Assembly (NCBI RefSeq): GCF_019857185.1
Contig: NZ_JAHWXP010000003.1
Location: 339,501-403,500 of the forward strand
DNA from: Alteriqipengyuania abyssalis
GTDB lineage: Bacteria > Pseudomonadota > Alphaproteobacteria > Sphingomonadales > Sphingomonadaceae
Reading direction: 5' to 3'
Length of the DNA: 64,000 bases
Part shown: in pieces, positions 8,423 through 17,881 of the stretch
How positions within the stretch are numbered: position 1 is the stretch's first letter
How the letters are laid out: every line of letters starts with the position of its first letter
The notes under the pieces: generated by a model
The model's database searches: none
What the model saw: only the letters and a program-made list of their open reading frames with translations
What the model was told of the DNA's origin: nothing
Made by a program: the position numbers and the translations under genes

Positions 8423-9505
8423 CTAGAAGCCGACCACCCACGCCTCGTCCGCCGGGGTCTTGCCCATGGCGACTGCACTCCACGCCTGCTTCACGGCACC
8501 ATCGCCCTGCTCGCGGTGGATCGTCAGCCAATCGCGCGATTTCAGCGCGGTGTCTTTCCAGAAGTCGTGCGCGCGCTTTTCGAACACGCCCGGGCCCCAC
8601 TCCTTGTGGCGCTTCTGGATATGGCCGGGCGCGAAGAACATCTCGCTGCGCTCCCGAATGAAACCGGGCGGCATGGTGTTCGCGTCATAATGGGTGACGC
8701 CCACGTTGGAGGTGTATTTCATGCTGTCGCCCAGATGATCGTGCAGCCGCCCGAGCACGCCGCCATCGCCCGACATGTCGATGATGACGGTCGGAATGCT
8801 CGCGTCGATATCGTCCAGCGAGTCGTAGGTCAGGACCTCGTCGTAGAGGCCCAGCTTTTCGACCGACGCCACGTTGCGGGGCGAGGTGACGCCGACGCTC
8901 CTGGGCGCAGACGCATCGGCGGCGATCGCATAGGCGCACCCGATCGCGGTCTTGGACGACGCGCTCAGCACGACGACCTGACTTGCTCCGTACCAGTCAT
9001 GGTCCTGCATGAAGTCATAGATGCAGAAGGATGTCGCATAGAGCGGGAACAGCACCATGTGCGCATCGTCCAGGTCGCCGTCGTAATCAGGCTCTGCCCC
9101 GACACGGGTGTAGGAATTGTACACCGGCGGCAGACCCGCGCGATGCTGCGCGCCATCGACGAAGCGGCCTTCGCTGACCTTCGCCGGTTGCATGACGAGG
9201 TGGCTCGCCATGGGGAAGAAGCCGTAGATCCGCTCTCCAACCGGCACCTCCGGATGCGCGGATTCAACGATCTCGGCAAAACCCCATACCGGAATCACGC
9301 CCTCCCCCTCGCTTTCGACCGGGAAGAACTTCCAGTATCCGATGCGATCCCCCATCACGCCATAGGTGACGTTGTTCGCGGTCAGCGCGAAGTGGTCGAT
9401 CCGCGCGAGGACCGCTCCATCGCCGAGCGGCGGCACTTCCCGCGTGTCGATACGGCCTTCGCGGATATTGTCCTTCTGGACCAGGAACTGGCTGGTTGTC
9501 GTCAT
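8423..9505 (-). CDS. DUF2855 family protein (MDR-like)
   Basis: Protein of 360 residues belonging to the DUF2855 family, which is distantly related to medium-chain dehydrogenases. Visible are a GroES-like N-terminal half (VWGFAEIVES, VPVGERIYGFFPMASHL) and a Rossmann-like region beginning VVVLSASSKTAIGCAYA, without the usual catalytic zinc cysteines. No reaction is established for the family. It is convergent with bciA, and 90 bases separate its start from the downstream end of the histidine kinase gene; both lie on the minus strand and need not be co-transcribed. The 96-base gap to bciA shows no convincing terminator. Assignment rests on overall sequence character rather than a single motif. 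Confidence 0.7.
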   Translation of the reverse strand: MTTTSQFLVQKDNIREGRIDTREVPPLGDGAVLARIDHFALTANNVTYGVMGDRIGYWKFFPVESEGEGVIPVWGFAEIVESAHPEVPVGERIYGFFPMASHLVMQPAKVSEGRFVDGAQHRAGLPPVYNSYTRVGAEPDYDGDLDDAHMVLFPLYATSFCIYDFMQDHDWYGASQVVVLSASSKTAIGCAYAIAADASAPRSVGVTSPRNVASVEKLGLYDEVLTYDSLDDIDASIPTVIIDMSGDGGVLGRLHDHLGDSMKYTSNVGVTHYDANTMPPGFIRERSEMFFAPGHIQKRHKEWGPGVFEKRAHDFWKDTALKSRDWLTIHREQGDGAVKQAWSAVAMGKTPADEAWVVGF

Positions 9506-9595
9506 ATGCGGGCTCTTTGCCTTGTGTGGATGGGCTGCTGACAGCGCCCTCAGTACTCTTCGCCATCATGAGACCGAAAGCCCCCTTCAGGTCAA

Positions 9596-10747
9596 TCAAT
9601 CGGCGGGATTTCCTGCCGGGAGGCTGATCCTGAACGCGGTCGGGTTCGCCCCCGTCAGCTCCAGCGATCCGCCATGGCCGCGTGCGATCTGGCGGGCGAG
9701 CGACAGCCCGATCCCCGACCCCTTCGGCTTGGTCGTGTGGAAAGGCCGGAAGATCAGCCCCGCGCTTTCCGGGTCCACCCCGACGCCATTATCGGTGACG
9801 GTAATCGCAAGCCGGTTCTCCTCACGATCGATGGAGAGGGTAACGCGCGGTTCACTGGTCGCGCCGGTGGCTTCGGCGGCGTTGTTGAGCAGCGCCCAGA
9901 CCGCCTGGTGCAGCTGATCGCGATCCATCCGCCATTGCTCGACCGCGCCGATATCCAGCATGAGTTTCGTGGCAGGCCACCGCTGCGCGAAAAGCTGCGC
10001 CAGATCGCGCGCGAACTGATCGAGTGACGAGGGTGCAAGGATCGGCTCGGGCAGCCGGGCGAGCGCACGATAATCGGTCGCGAAGCGCTGCAAGCCTTCG
10101 GCGCGGCGTGCAAGCGGGCCGAGAATTTCTGCCAGCAGGGCGGTGTCCACCGGCTCCTGCGCCGCTGCGGTCTGCGCGCTCTCGGCCAGCGACACGATCG
10201 GCGACAGGCCGTTGAGCAGCTCGTGCCCCAGCACTTCGATCAGGTCCGCACTGGCGCGCGCCTCGGCAGCCAGTTCCTCGCTCTCGACATCGATCAGCGC
10301 GGCAACCGTTACGCCCGAAGACGCCTCCACCCGGTCGATCCGCCACAGGCGCCCTTCGTGGCGAAAGGTGGGTGCCGAAGGATCGAGCAGCCCGGGCGGG
10401 GCCGGCACGATCCGGTCGTCGGCGCCGAAGATCGCGCGCGCCGCGCGGTTGAGCACGCGGGCCGTATCGCGATCGAGCGCCAGCAACGGGGTCGGCGCAG
10501 CGTCCAGCAACAGGCGATGCACGGCTGCGTCTGCATCCTCTGCCTCGCCTCCCTCTGCAAGCGGGCGCGGAGGGACGAGCGCAGCGTTCCACCACGCGAG
10601 CGCGAGGGCCCAGATCCCCGCCAGCACCCCGCCGGTCAGCAGCCCCCATCGACCGGTGTACCAGGCGAAGGTCGCCACGATTGCACTCGCGAGCAGCGCC
10701 AGCCCCAGACCCGCCGCACGCCACCCGCGCCCGTGGTACAACCTCAT
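9596..10747 (-). CDS. Sensor histidine kinase
   Basis: Protein of 383 residues. Two hydrophobic segments within the first 55 residues anchor it, with almost no periplasmic loop, so the signal is probably sensed in the membrane or cytoplasm. A PAS-like linker follows, then the phosphoacceptor H box with HELLNGLSPI, an N box LLNNAAEA, the G1 box DNGVGVDP and the G2 box GSGIGLSLARQI. All key residues of an active HPK are present. Its start overlaps the stop of the response-regulator gene by four bases, so both are made from one transcript with the regulator first. The divergent neighbour is an ABC efflux operon, which is the likely target, by analogy with other efflux-linked two-component pairs. 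Confidence 0.88.
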   Translation of the reverse strand: MRLYHGRGWRAAGLGLALLASAIVATFAWYTGRWGLLTGGVLAGIWALALAWWNAALVPPRPLAEGGEAEDADAAVHRLLLDAAPTPLLALDRDTARVLNRAARAIFGADDRIVPAPPGLLDPSAPTFRHEGRLWRIDRVEASSGVTVAALIDVESEELAAEARASADLIEVLGHELLNGLSPIVSLAESAQTAAAQEPVDTALLAEILGPLARRAEGLQRFATDYRALARLPEPILAPSSLDQFARDLAQLFAQRWPATKLMLDIGAVEQWRMDRDQLHQAVWALLNNAAEATGATSEPRVTLSIDREENRLAITVTDNGVGVDPESAGLIFRPFHTTKPKGSGIGLSLARQIARGHGGSLELTGANPTAFRISLPAGNPAD

Positions 10748-12063
10748 AGCCCGTGGCGCTCCATCCGGCGGTACAGCGCCCCCCGGCTGAGCCCGAGTGC
10801 CTTGGCAGCATGGCTGACATTGTGATGATGCTCCGCCAGCGCGGCGGCAATCATCGCCTTTTCCGTGCGGTCGAGATCGAAGCTGGGCGCGTCGTTCTCG
10901 GCAGGAGCGCTGGCCGCAACGGGCGTACCGATCGACAAGGCTGCGGTATCGATCGTTCCGTCATCGCACAGCAGCACCGCACGCTCCATCTCCGCGGCGA
11001 GCCCTCGTACCTCGCCCGGCCAGTCCGCCTCACGCAAGGCCGTCTCGGCAGCTTCGGTAATGCGCGGGATAGCGCGTCCGAAGCGGATCGCTGCATCGGT
11101 CACGAAATGGCGTGCGAGGATGGGGATGTCCGCGCGCCGCTGCGCGAGAGGAGGTATAGCAAGCTCGATCGTCGCGATCCTTCTGCGAAGCGCAGGGGTC
11201 AGCGCATCGGGCCGGTCGACGATCGCGATCGGGCGGATGTTCTCGGAGAGTCTTGCGGCGAGGCGATCCTGCGCCAGTTCGCCGAGCCGGTCCGGATAGC
11301 GCAGGATCACGCTGCCCGACGTGTCCCCGATCGCGTCGAGCGCGCCTTCCTCGCGCAGATCGATCCGCAGCGGCATGTTCTGCGCATCCGCAGAAGCGGC
11401 ATGCACGGCGAGCGCGGTCAGCATCCGCCCTGCCCCCGAAGGTCCGGTGATTGCGACGCCCGCCATCGTCGGCCCAACCCAGCGGATCAGCTGGCGCAAT
11501 TCCTCGATCGGCGCACTTTCGCCAAGGATGCGCGCTGGCGGCATGTTGCGGTCGGCAGGAGTTCCGCCCGCAGCGGGCGCGGTCGGTTCGCGCGCCACGG
11601 CAGCTTCCACCTTTCCGATCAGGTCAGCATTGTTCCACGGCTTGACCGCGAAGTCGCGCGCACCCGCCTGCATCGCGGCGACCGCCATGCGCACCCCGCC
11701 ATGCGCGGTCAGCACCACGACACACGCCGCCGGGTCGTCCGCCATGATCCGGGCGAGACAGGCGAGCCCTTCCTTGCCGTCGCTTTTCCCCGGGGTGAAA
11801 TTGAGGTCGAGCACGATCCCATCGAAGCGAGACCGCGCGAGCTGCGAGAACGCCTCCTCCGGCCCATGCGCCACCGTCAGGCTGTGCCCGGCCATGCGGA
11901 ATGCGATCTCCATCGCGCTGGCGACTTCCGGCCGGTCGTCGATCAGCAGAATCGCCAGCCCCGCTTTTGCGCTTGACGCTTCGCCCTGCTGTCCATTTGC
12001 GGACACAGTGTCCGGCGACGGACGCTCGGATGCAGAGGCGCTGCTGGATTTTCTTGCGATCAT
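10744..12063 (-). CDS. Response regulator with receiver, degenerate AAA+ and Fis-type HTH domains
   Basis: Protein of 439 residues. The receiver domain (about 38-150) has the acidic pocket LLIDD, the phosphoacceptor Asp in GIVLDLNF, and the switch Thr and Lys in VVLTAHGG and AVKPW. The central region aligns with NtrC-type AAA+ domains, but Walker A reads GPSGAGRM with Arg for Lys, the GAFTGA loop that contacts sigma-54 is absent, and the Walker B equivalent SGSVILRYP lacks the DE pair. The C-terminus is a Fis-like helix-turn-helix (AAKALGLSRGALYRRMERHGL region). It therefore probably binds DNA but does not hydrolyse ATP or drive sigma-54 promoters. It is divergent from the efflux operon across only 42 bases, which suggests it controls that promoter. 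Confidence 0.85.
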   Translation of the reverse strand: MIARKSSSASASERPSPDTVSANGQQGEASSAKAGLAILLIDDRPEVASAMEIAFRMAGHSLTVAHGPEEAFSQLARSRFDGIVLDLNFTPGKSDGKEGLACLARIMADDPAACVVVLTAHGGVRMAVAAMQAGARDFAVKPWNNADLIGKVEAAVAREPTAPAAGGTPADRNMPPARILGESAPIEELRQLIRWVGPTMAGVAITGPSGAGRMLTALAVHAASADAQNMPLRIDLREEGALDAIGDTSGSVILRYPDRLGELAQDRLAARLSENIRPIAIVDRPDALTPALRRRIATIELAIPPLAQRRADIPILARHFVTDAAIRFGRAIPRITEAAETALREADWPGEVRGLAAEMERAVLLCDDGTIDTAALSIGTPVAASAPAENDAPSFDLDRTEKAMIAAALAEHHHNVSHAAKALGLSRGALYRRMERHGL

Positions 12064-12105
12064 AGTGACTTAGGTCTTTCAGCCCTGTTCGGCGATACTG
12101 GCGAC

Positions 12106-13401
12106 ATGATGACGCACACAGCCGAACAGTCCAACAATTTGTCTACGCCCGCACCCGGTGCCGCGATGGATCGCAAGGTCGAAAAGAAGAAGGTGCCGTG
12201 GTGGCGCGACAAGCGTTTGCTAATCGCCATCGCGGTAATCGCGATCGCCTTTGTCGGGTGGCGCGCGATCCCCGCGAGCGGTTCGACCAATGTCGATGCG
12301 GACGACATCCAGACAGGCGAAGTAACCCGTGCCGCCTTCGACGATTACCTGCCGGTCCGCGCGAGCGTGGTGCCCGCCACGACCACCCTCGTCGGTGTGA
12401 TGAGCGGGGGTCAGGTGGAAGAGCTGTTCGTGCAGGATGGCGCGCTGGTCACCAAGGGCCAACCGCTCGCCCGGCTAGCCAATCCCGATCTCGAACTCAC
12501 CGTGCTCAGCCAGGAAGCGCAGATCGCCAGCCAGCTGGGCGGTGTCGCGGGCGAAAACCTGGGTATCCAGCGCTCCCGCGTCGATCGCGCGGGGCAAGTC
12601 GCGGCGGCGGAGTACGATCTGGTCCGCGCACGGCGCGAGCTCGATATCCGTCAGCAACTGCACGACAAGGGCTTCGTCTCCGATGCCGGAGTCAAGAGCT
12701 ATCAGGAAGAGGTTGATTACCAGACCCAGCGTCTCGCCCAGCTGCGCCAGGGCCGCGCCACCGAAGCGGGGATTACCGCCACACAGGGCCGCATGCTCGA
12801 CGCCACCCGCGCGCGGCTACAGCGCAATCTCTCCGCCGTGCGCGGCAGCCTCGATGCGCTGACGATCCGCGCGCCGATGGCCGGACGGCTGACCAATTTC
12901 CCACTCCAGCCGGGGCAGACGCTCGCGCCGGGCGATCCTGCCGGACAGGTCGACAGCGAAGGTGACTGGAAGCTGGAGGCGGAGGTCGACGAATATTACC
13001 TCGGCCGGGTCGAGGTTGGTCAGAAAGCGACCACCTCCGATGGTGCAAAGCTGACCGTGTCCAAGGTTCTGCCGACCGTCACCGATGGCCGCTTCCGCGT
13101 CGAGCTGACCTTCGAAACAATGCCGAAACAGGATCTCAATCGCGGGCAGACGCTCGACGTGCGGATCACGCTCGGCGCGGCAAAGCCCGCGCTGATCGCC
13201 CCTACGGGCGGATGGCTGACGGAAGGCGGCTCCGCGGCCTTCGTGATCGATCCCGATGGCAAGCATGCCCGCCGGGTCTCCGTCACCCTGGGCCGCCGGA
13301 ACCCGCGCCAGGTCGAAATCCGGTCGGGCCTCGAACCGGGCCAGCGCATCGTCACCAGCAATCTCGCCCGGGTGAAGGGCGACACCATCAATATCCGCTG
13401 A
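12106..13401 (+). CDS. HlyD/MacA-type periplasmic adaptor of an ABC efflux system
   Basis: Protein of 431 residues with one N-terminal membrane segment (LLIAIAVIAIAFVGW), a first lipoyl half around GGQVEELFVQDGALVTKGQPLARL, a coiled-coil hairpin of about 110 residues rich in Gln, Arg and Leu, the second lipoyl half ALTIRAPMAGRLTNF, and beta-barrel and membrane-proximal domains. Such adaptors join an inner-membrane ABC transporter to a TolC channel. It is the first gene of a four-gene set with ATPase, permease and TolC-family genes. An in-frame ATG at 12166 is an alternative start; the first ATG leaves only 42 bases to the divergent regulator. The substrate is unknown. Confidence 0.85.
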   Translation: MMTHTAEQSNNLSTPAPGAAMDRKVEKKKVPWWRDKRLLIAIAVIAIAFVGWRAIPASGSTNVDADDIQTGEVTRAAFDDYLPVRASVVPATTTLVGVMSGGQVEELFVQDGALVTKGQPLARLANPDLELTVLSQEAQIASQLGGVAGENLGIQRSRVDRAGQVAAAEYDLVRARRELDIRQQLHDKGFVSDAGVKSYQEEVDYQTQRLAQLRQGRATEAGITATQGRMLDATRARLQRNLSAVRGSLDALTIRAPMAGRLTNFPLQPGQTLAPGDPAGQVDSEGDWKLEAEVDEYYLGRVEVGQKATTSDGAKLTVSKVLPTVTDGRFRVELTFETMPKQDLNRGQTLDVRITLGAAKPALIAPTGGWLTEGGSAAFVIDPDGKHARRVSVTLGRRNPRQVEIRSGLEPGQRIVTSNLARVKGDTINIR

Positions 13402-13409
13402 AAAGAGGG

Positions 13410-14099
13410 ATGAATTTCGTGATCAAGCTCGAGAATATCGAACGCCGCTACGCCTCCGACGAAGTCGAAACGACCGCGCTGGTCGATGTGAACCTGGAGG
13501 TGGCGGAGGGCGAATTCCTCGCCATTATGGGACCGTCGGGCTGCGGCAAATCCACCCTGCTCAACACGCTGGGGACGATCGACCGGCCGACCTCGGGCCA
13601 CTACTGGTTCGGCGACCAAGACCTTGCTGCCATGGGCGAGCAGGCGCTGGCGAAGTTCCGCGCTGCGCAGCTGGGCTTCGTTTTCCAAAGCTTCAACCTG
13701 ATCGACGAGCTGACGATCGAGGAGAACATCGCGCTGGGCCTCGCCTATCGCAAGGATGTGTCCGGCAACAAGGCGGAGCGGGTCGCTGCGGCGATGGACA
13801 CGGTCAGCATCGCCCACCGTGCGCGCCATTTCCCCCACCAGCTGTCGGGCGGCCAGCAACAGCGCGCCGCGATCGCCCGCGCGATCGTGGGCCAGCCGAG
13901 GCTGATCCTCGCCGACGAACCGACCGGCAATCTCGACACCGCCAATGGGGAGCAGGTGATGGACATCCTCACCGCACTCAACGCCGGTGGTGCGACCATC
14001 GTGATGGTCACCCACTCCCCCAGCCATGCCGATATGGCGAAACGCCGGATCGACATGCTCGACGGCCGGATCGTCGCCAGCGCCATGCGCGCGATCTGA
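13410..14099 (+). CDS. ABC transporter ATPase (LolD/MacB-type)
   Basis: Protein of 229 residues. The ATG at 13410 follows the adaptor stop by eight bases with an AAGAGGG ribosome site spanning the junction; an upstream in-frame codon would overlap the adaptor and is rejected. Walker A is GPSGCGKST, the Q-loop lies in LGFVFQSFNL, the signature is LSGGQQQRAAIARAI, Walker B is LILADEPTGNLD and the H-loop His is in MVTHSPSH. The sequence class is that of LolD/MacB/FtsE ATPases, which drive extrusion through FtsX-type permeases rather than classical import. It works with the permease encoded 13 bases downstream. Confidence 0.92.
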   Translation: MNFVIKLENIERRYASDEVETTALVDVNLEVAEGEFLAIMGPSGCGKSTLLNTLGTIDRPTSGHYWFGDQDLAAMGEQALAKFRAAQLGFVFQSFNLIDELTIEENIALGLAYRKDVSGNKAERVAAAMDTVSIAHRARHFPHQLSGGQQQRAAIARAIVGQPRLILADEPTGNLDTANGEQVMDILTALNAGGATIVMVTHSPSHADMAKRRIDMLDGRIVASAMRAI

Positions 14100-14112
14100 G
14101 GAGGACGCATTC

Positions 14113-16518
14113 ATGAACCGTTTCGCCCTGCTCTCGCTCTATCGCTCGCTCACTCGGCACAAGCTTTACGCCGCGCTCAATATCGGGGGGCTGGCGATCG
14201 GGATCGCCGTGTTTATCGTTCTGGGCCTCTATGTCCGGTTCGAGACCAGCTACGACCGCTGGATTCCGGATCACGAAAATCTCTACATGGTGCAGAGCGA
14301 CTTCAACCTGCCCGGAAGCCCGTTCGACGGCGTGAGTTATCAAACGCCGTGGGCGCTGCTCGACATGCTCAAGGAGACCGATCCCGAGCTTGTCGGGACG
14401 AATATCATGCCTGCCTATGGCAGTGTGATCCGTGACGGCGCCGGGACAGCAGAGAACATCGCGCCCGCCGATCCGGGCTTCCTCGATTTTTTCCGACTGG
14501 AGCTGGCGGCAGGTTCGCGCGACGCGCTTAAATCACCGCGGAACGCCGTGCTGACCGAAGCTGCGGCCGAGCGGTATTTTCCCTCGGGCGATCCGATCGG
14601 CCAGACCATCACGCTCTCGCACGACGAAGGCCCGACCAACTACACTGTCGGCGCGGTCGTTCGAGATCTGCCGGCAAATACCCAGTTCGATTTCTCGATC
14701 CTGATCCCGATCGTCCAATCCACCTCGCCGACGATCATCGCGGAGGAGCGCAATCTGGGCGCCCTGACTGCGCTTACCTATGTTCGTCTCGAGACGGCCG
14801 CGGATGTGCAGGGCTTCCTGGAAAAGATGCCTGCTTTCATTCGCCAGCACGGCGACGGCATCGGCGAGAACCCCGATGAAATGCTGTCCTACGTGGTCGA
14901 ACCCATTGCGGACTTTCATCTCGGGACAGCGGACAGCCTGCGCCAGACCGTTGCGACGCTCGGCATTGTCGGACTGGTCACGCTGCTGATCGCGCTCACC
15001 AACTACATCAACCTCGCCACCGCACGTGCGGGCCTGAGGGCGCGCGAGGTCGCAATGCGAAAGGTGTTGGGCGCGGATCGCAGCAAGGTGATGCGCCAGT
15101 TCATGGGTGAAGCGATCCTCACGGTCGCGATCGCATCGCTCGGCGGGCTGATCCTTGCAGAGCTCGGGCTGCCCTTCGTGAATGCCACGGGCGGGCTGTC
15201 GCTCGACATTCCCTACGCACTGGTCGTCCCTGCACTGGTCGTGCTGGCTATCGTCGCCGGCGCGCTCGCCGGTTTCTATCCGGCCATGGTCGTCTCGCGC
15301 TTCCAGCCGGCCGCCGTACTTGCCTCGTCGCGCTCACCGGGTGGCGGCAGGGGCGGTGCCCGGGTGCGCGAGGCTCTGGTGGTGTTCCAGTTCGGCCTAT
15401 CGATCGCCTTCATGATCGGCACTGCGGTGATGATGGCGCAGACCAGCTACATCCGGAATGCCGATCTGGGTTTCGAGCGCGAAGGCCTGCTGGTGTTGAG
15501 CACCTTCAACGATCCTGGACTGGACGACGCCGCCAAGGGTACGCTGATGGCGCGCTTCCGTGAGATCCCGCAAGTCACCTCGGTCACCGCGGCGACGATG
15601 GCAGTGGGCGGCAGCGGCAGCAATACCGGCGAAAACATGGAATTGCCCGGCGTGCCCGGCCCCGGGCCCAGTGTCCGCAAGATCGATATCGGGGACAAGT
15701 TCTTCGAAACCTACGGCATCAGGACCGTGGCGGGCCGGGTGTTCAGCTCCGAATTCGGCCGCGACGATGCGACCGAAACGGAGGATGAAGGCAACTTCAA
15801 CATCGTCATCAACCGCAACGCCGTGCCCGTGATGGGCTTCGATTCGCCGGAAGACGCGATCGGCAAGGTCGTCGGCGGAGACCGACCGCGCACCATCGTC
15901 GGCGTGGTCGACAATGTTCGCTACACCTCTGCGCGCGCCGAGATCGGGCCGACATTCTACGTCTACAAGAGCGAACTGCCCGATTTCGCTATCGCCACGC
16001 TGCGGTTCACCGGCGATCCGCGTCCCGTGAAGGAGGCGGTGCGCGCGGCGTGGCAGGAAAGTGCAGGAGCGCTCCCGCTGGGGATGGAAACCACCGACGA
16101 ACGGCTCGAGACCTTTTACGAGGATGATGAACGGACCGCTCGCCTGTTCGCCATCGGTGCAGGACTGGCGGTGCTGATCGGGATGGTCGGGCTGTGGGGC
16201 CTCGCCTCCTTCAACACCGCGCGCCGGGTGAAGGAGATCGGCATCCGCAAGTCGCTGGGCGCTTCGGCAACCGATATCGTCAAGCTGCTGGTCGGCCAGT
16301 TCATGCGTCCCGTGCTGATCGCGAACCTGATCGCATGGCCGCTCGCCTATTTTGCGATGCGCACCTGGCTGGCAGGCTTCGATGACCGGATCACCCTCTC
16401 TCCGCTGTTTTTCATCGGGGCCAGTCTGGTCGCGATCGCGATCGCGGTGCTCACCGTCCTTGGCCAGTCGCTCCGCGCGAGCCGTACCGCTCCGGCATGG
16501 GCGCTGCGCCATGACTAG
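14113..16518 (+). CDS. FtsX/MacB-like ABC transporter permease
   Basis: Protein of 801 residues. The ATG at 14113 is preceded by a GAGGA ribosome site; the longer frame upstream overlaps the ATPase gene. The N-terminus has a hydrophobic helix (about 25-45) followed by a large MacB_PCD-like extracytoplasmic domain, then three membrane helices (about 300-420). A second copy of the same arrangement follows: helix near 445, a periplasmic domain, and three C-terminal helices. FtsX-core markers include REVAMRKVLGADRSKVMRQF and VKEIGIRKSLGASATDIV, two internal repeats of the same coupling-helix signature. Such duplicated permeases typically act as one polypeptide with a LolD-type ATPase. Its stop overlaps the TolC gene start. 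Confidence 0.88.
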   Translation: MNRFALLSLYRSLTRHKLYAALNIGGLAIGIAVFIVLGLYVRFETSYDRWIPDHENLYMVQSDFNLPGSPFDGVSYQTPWALLDMLKETDPELVGTNIMPAYGSVIRDGAGTAENIAPADPGFLDFFRLELAAGSRDALKSPRNAVLTEAAAERYFPSGDPIGQTITLSHDEGPTNYTVGAVVRDLPANTQFDFSILIPIVQSTSPTIIAEERNLGALTALTYVRLETAADVQGFLEKMPAFIRQHGDGIGENPDEMLSYVVEPIADFHLGTADSLRQTVATLGIVGLVTLLIALTNYINLATARAGLRAREVAMRKVLGADRSKVMRQFMGEAILTVAIASLGGLILAELGLPFVNATGGLSLDIPYALVVPALVVLAIVAGALAGFYPAMVVSRFQPAAVLASSRSPGGGRGGARVREALVVFQFGLSIAFMIGTAVMMAQTSYIRNADLGFEREGLLVLSTFNDPGLDDAAKGTLMARFREIPQVTSVTAATMAVGGSGSNTGENMELPGVPGPGPSVRKIDIGDKFFETYGIRTVAGRVFSSEFGRDDATETEDEGNFNIVINRNAVPVMGFDSPEDAIGKVVGGDRPRTIVGVVDNVRYTSARAEIGPTFYVYKSELPDFAIATLRFTGDPRPVKEAVRAAWQESAGALPLGMETTDERLETFYEDDERTARLFAIGAGLAVLIGMVGLWGLASFNTARRVKEIGIRKSLGASATDIVKLLVGQFMRPVLIANLIAWPLAYFAMRTWLAGFDDRITLSPLFFIGASLVAIAIAVLTVLGQSLRASRTAPAWALRHD

Positions 16519-17809
16519 AGGCATCATGACAAGAGCCGTATTGCTCGCAGGGGTCGCGCTGGTGGGCGCGGCACCTGCGCAAGCGGACACGCTGCGCGAT
16601 GCGATTGCGGCGGCCTACGCCACCAACCCCACGCTGGCCGAGGCGCAAGCTCGGCAGGAGGCGCTTGAGGAAGCACCCGAGCAGGCCCGAGCCGAGGGTC
16701 GGCCGACACTCTCTGCCGTTGCAGGAGCTGGTTATGACGATCTCGGCTACGGCAGCGCGGGTAGCGCCGATCTGCAGGCGGCGATGCCGATCTGGACCGG
16801 CGGGCGCGTAGCGTCCTCCGTTCGCGCAACCACGGCGGATGTCGCGGCGGGCGCACAGGTGGTGCGCAACAGAGAGGCGGCGGTGCTCCAGCAGGTGGTA
16901 ACAGCATATGCCGACCTGCTGTTCGCGCAGGAAGCAGTCGAGGTCGCGCGGATCGGGATCGAACGGCTCAACCGGCAGGTGGGCGAGGCCCAGTCGCGCT
17001 TCGATCTGGGGCAAGCGACCAAGACCGACGTCGCGCAATTGCAGGCCCAGAGATCGAGCGTCGTCGCCAATCTCGCCGATGCCGAGGCCGCTCTTGCCAG
17101 CGCACGGGCCGCCTATCGCGCGGTGGTGGGAGAGGAACCGGGCGCGCTGGAGGACGATGTGCCCCCACCCGCAATGCTTCCCGCCGACCTCGCCAATGCG
17201 CGCGCCGATGCCGAGCTTGCCAATCCCCGCCTGCTGGAACGCCTGCGCATCGTCGACGCCTCCGAAGCCCGGATCGACCGCGCCCACGCAGAGGGTGCGC
17301 CGAGTGTCGAGCTTGCGGGGGCCTATGGCCGCGGCGTGCAAGAAATCGGCGGTGACCTGAGGGGCTATGACAATGCTGCAAGCGTCGGCGTGACCTTGCG
17401 CATTCCCTTGCTGACCGGCGGGCTGGTGGCTTCGAGAGTGCGCGAAGCTGAGGCGACTGCTCGTGCCGATCGCTACGCGGTGCGAGCCGAGCTGCGCGAA
17501 ACCATGCGCGCCGTCGAAACGGCCTGGGCGACGCTTCAGGCAGCCGGACAGCGCGAGGAGGCAAGCAGGGACGGGCTGGCGGCTGCACAGATCGCGCTCG
17601 ACGGGGTGCGCGCGGAGTATGAATTCGGCCTGCGCTCGACGATCGACATTCTGCTTGCCGAACAGAGTTATCGCTCTGCTCAGCTCGCCCTCGCCCGCGC
17701 GCGCAGCGACGTGCTGATGGCGCAGGCCGCGCTGCTCAGGGCGACCGGCCATCTCGATCGCGCAGCCTTTCTGGGCCAGCAAGGGGAGATTGGCACAATC
17801 CCCGGCTAG
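16511..17809 (+). CDS. TolC-family outer membrane channel
   Basis: Protein of 432 residues from the ATG at 16511, which overlaps the permease stop by eight bases; an ATG at 16526 is an equally plausible start. A signal peptide ends near PAQADTLRDA. The two tandem OEP repeats are visible as long Ala/Gln/Arg-rich helical stretches: RFDLGQATKTDVAQLQAQR in the first, and EYEFGLRSTIDILLAEQSY in the second, the classical conserved turn of TolC-type proteins. It supplies the outer-membrane exit duct for the adaptor-ATPase-permease trio encoded before it, making the operon a complete tripartite exporter. Confidence 0.9.
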   Translation: MTRGIMTRAVLLAGVALVGAAPAQADTLRDAIAAAYATNPTLAEAQARQEALEEAPEQARAEGRPTLSAVAGAGYDDLGYGSAGSADLQAAMPIWTGGRVASSVRATTADVAAGAQVVRNREAAVLQQVVTAYADLLFAQEAVEVARIGIERLNRQVGEAQSRFDLGQATKTDVAQLQAQRSSVVANLADAEAALASARAAYRAVVGEEPGALEDDVPPPAMLPADLANARADAELANPRLLERLRIVDASEARIDRAHAEGAPSVELAGAYGRGVQEIGGDLRGYDNAASVGVTLRIPLLTGGLVASRVREAEATARADRYAVRAELRETMRAVETAWATLQAAGQREEASRDGLAAAQIALDGVRAEYEFGLRSTIDILLAEQSYRSAQLALARARSDVLMAQAALLRATGHLDRAAFLGQQGEIGTIPG

Positions 17810-17881
17810 CGTCTTCTCCCTCGACGGATTTTGGCGCGACTGGCTGACAAAGCCACGGGCACGTTTTAGTGTGATCGGCCG

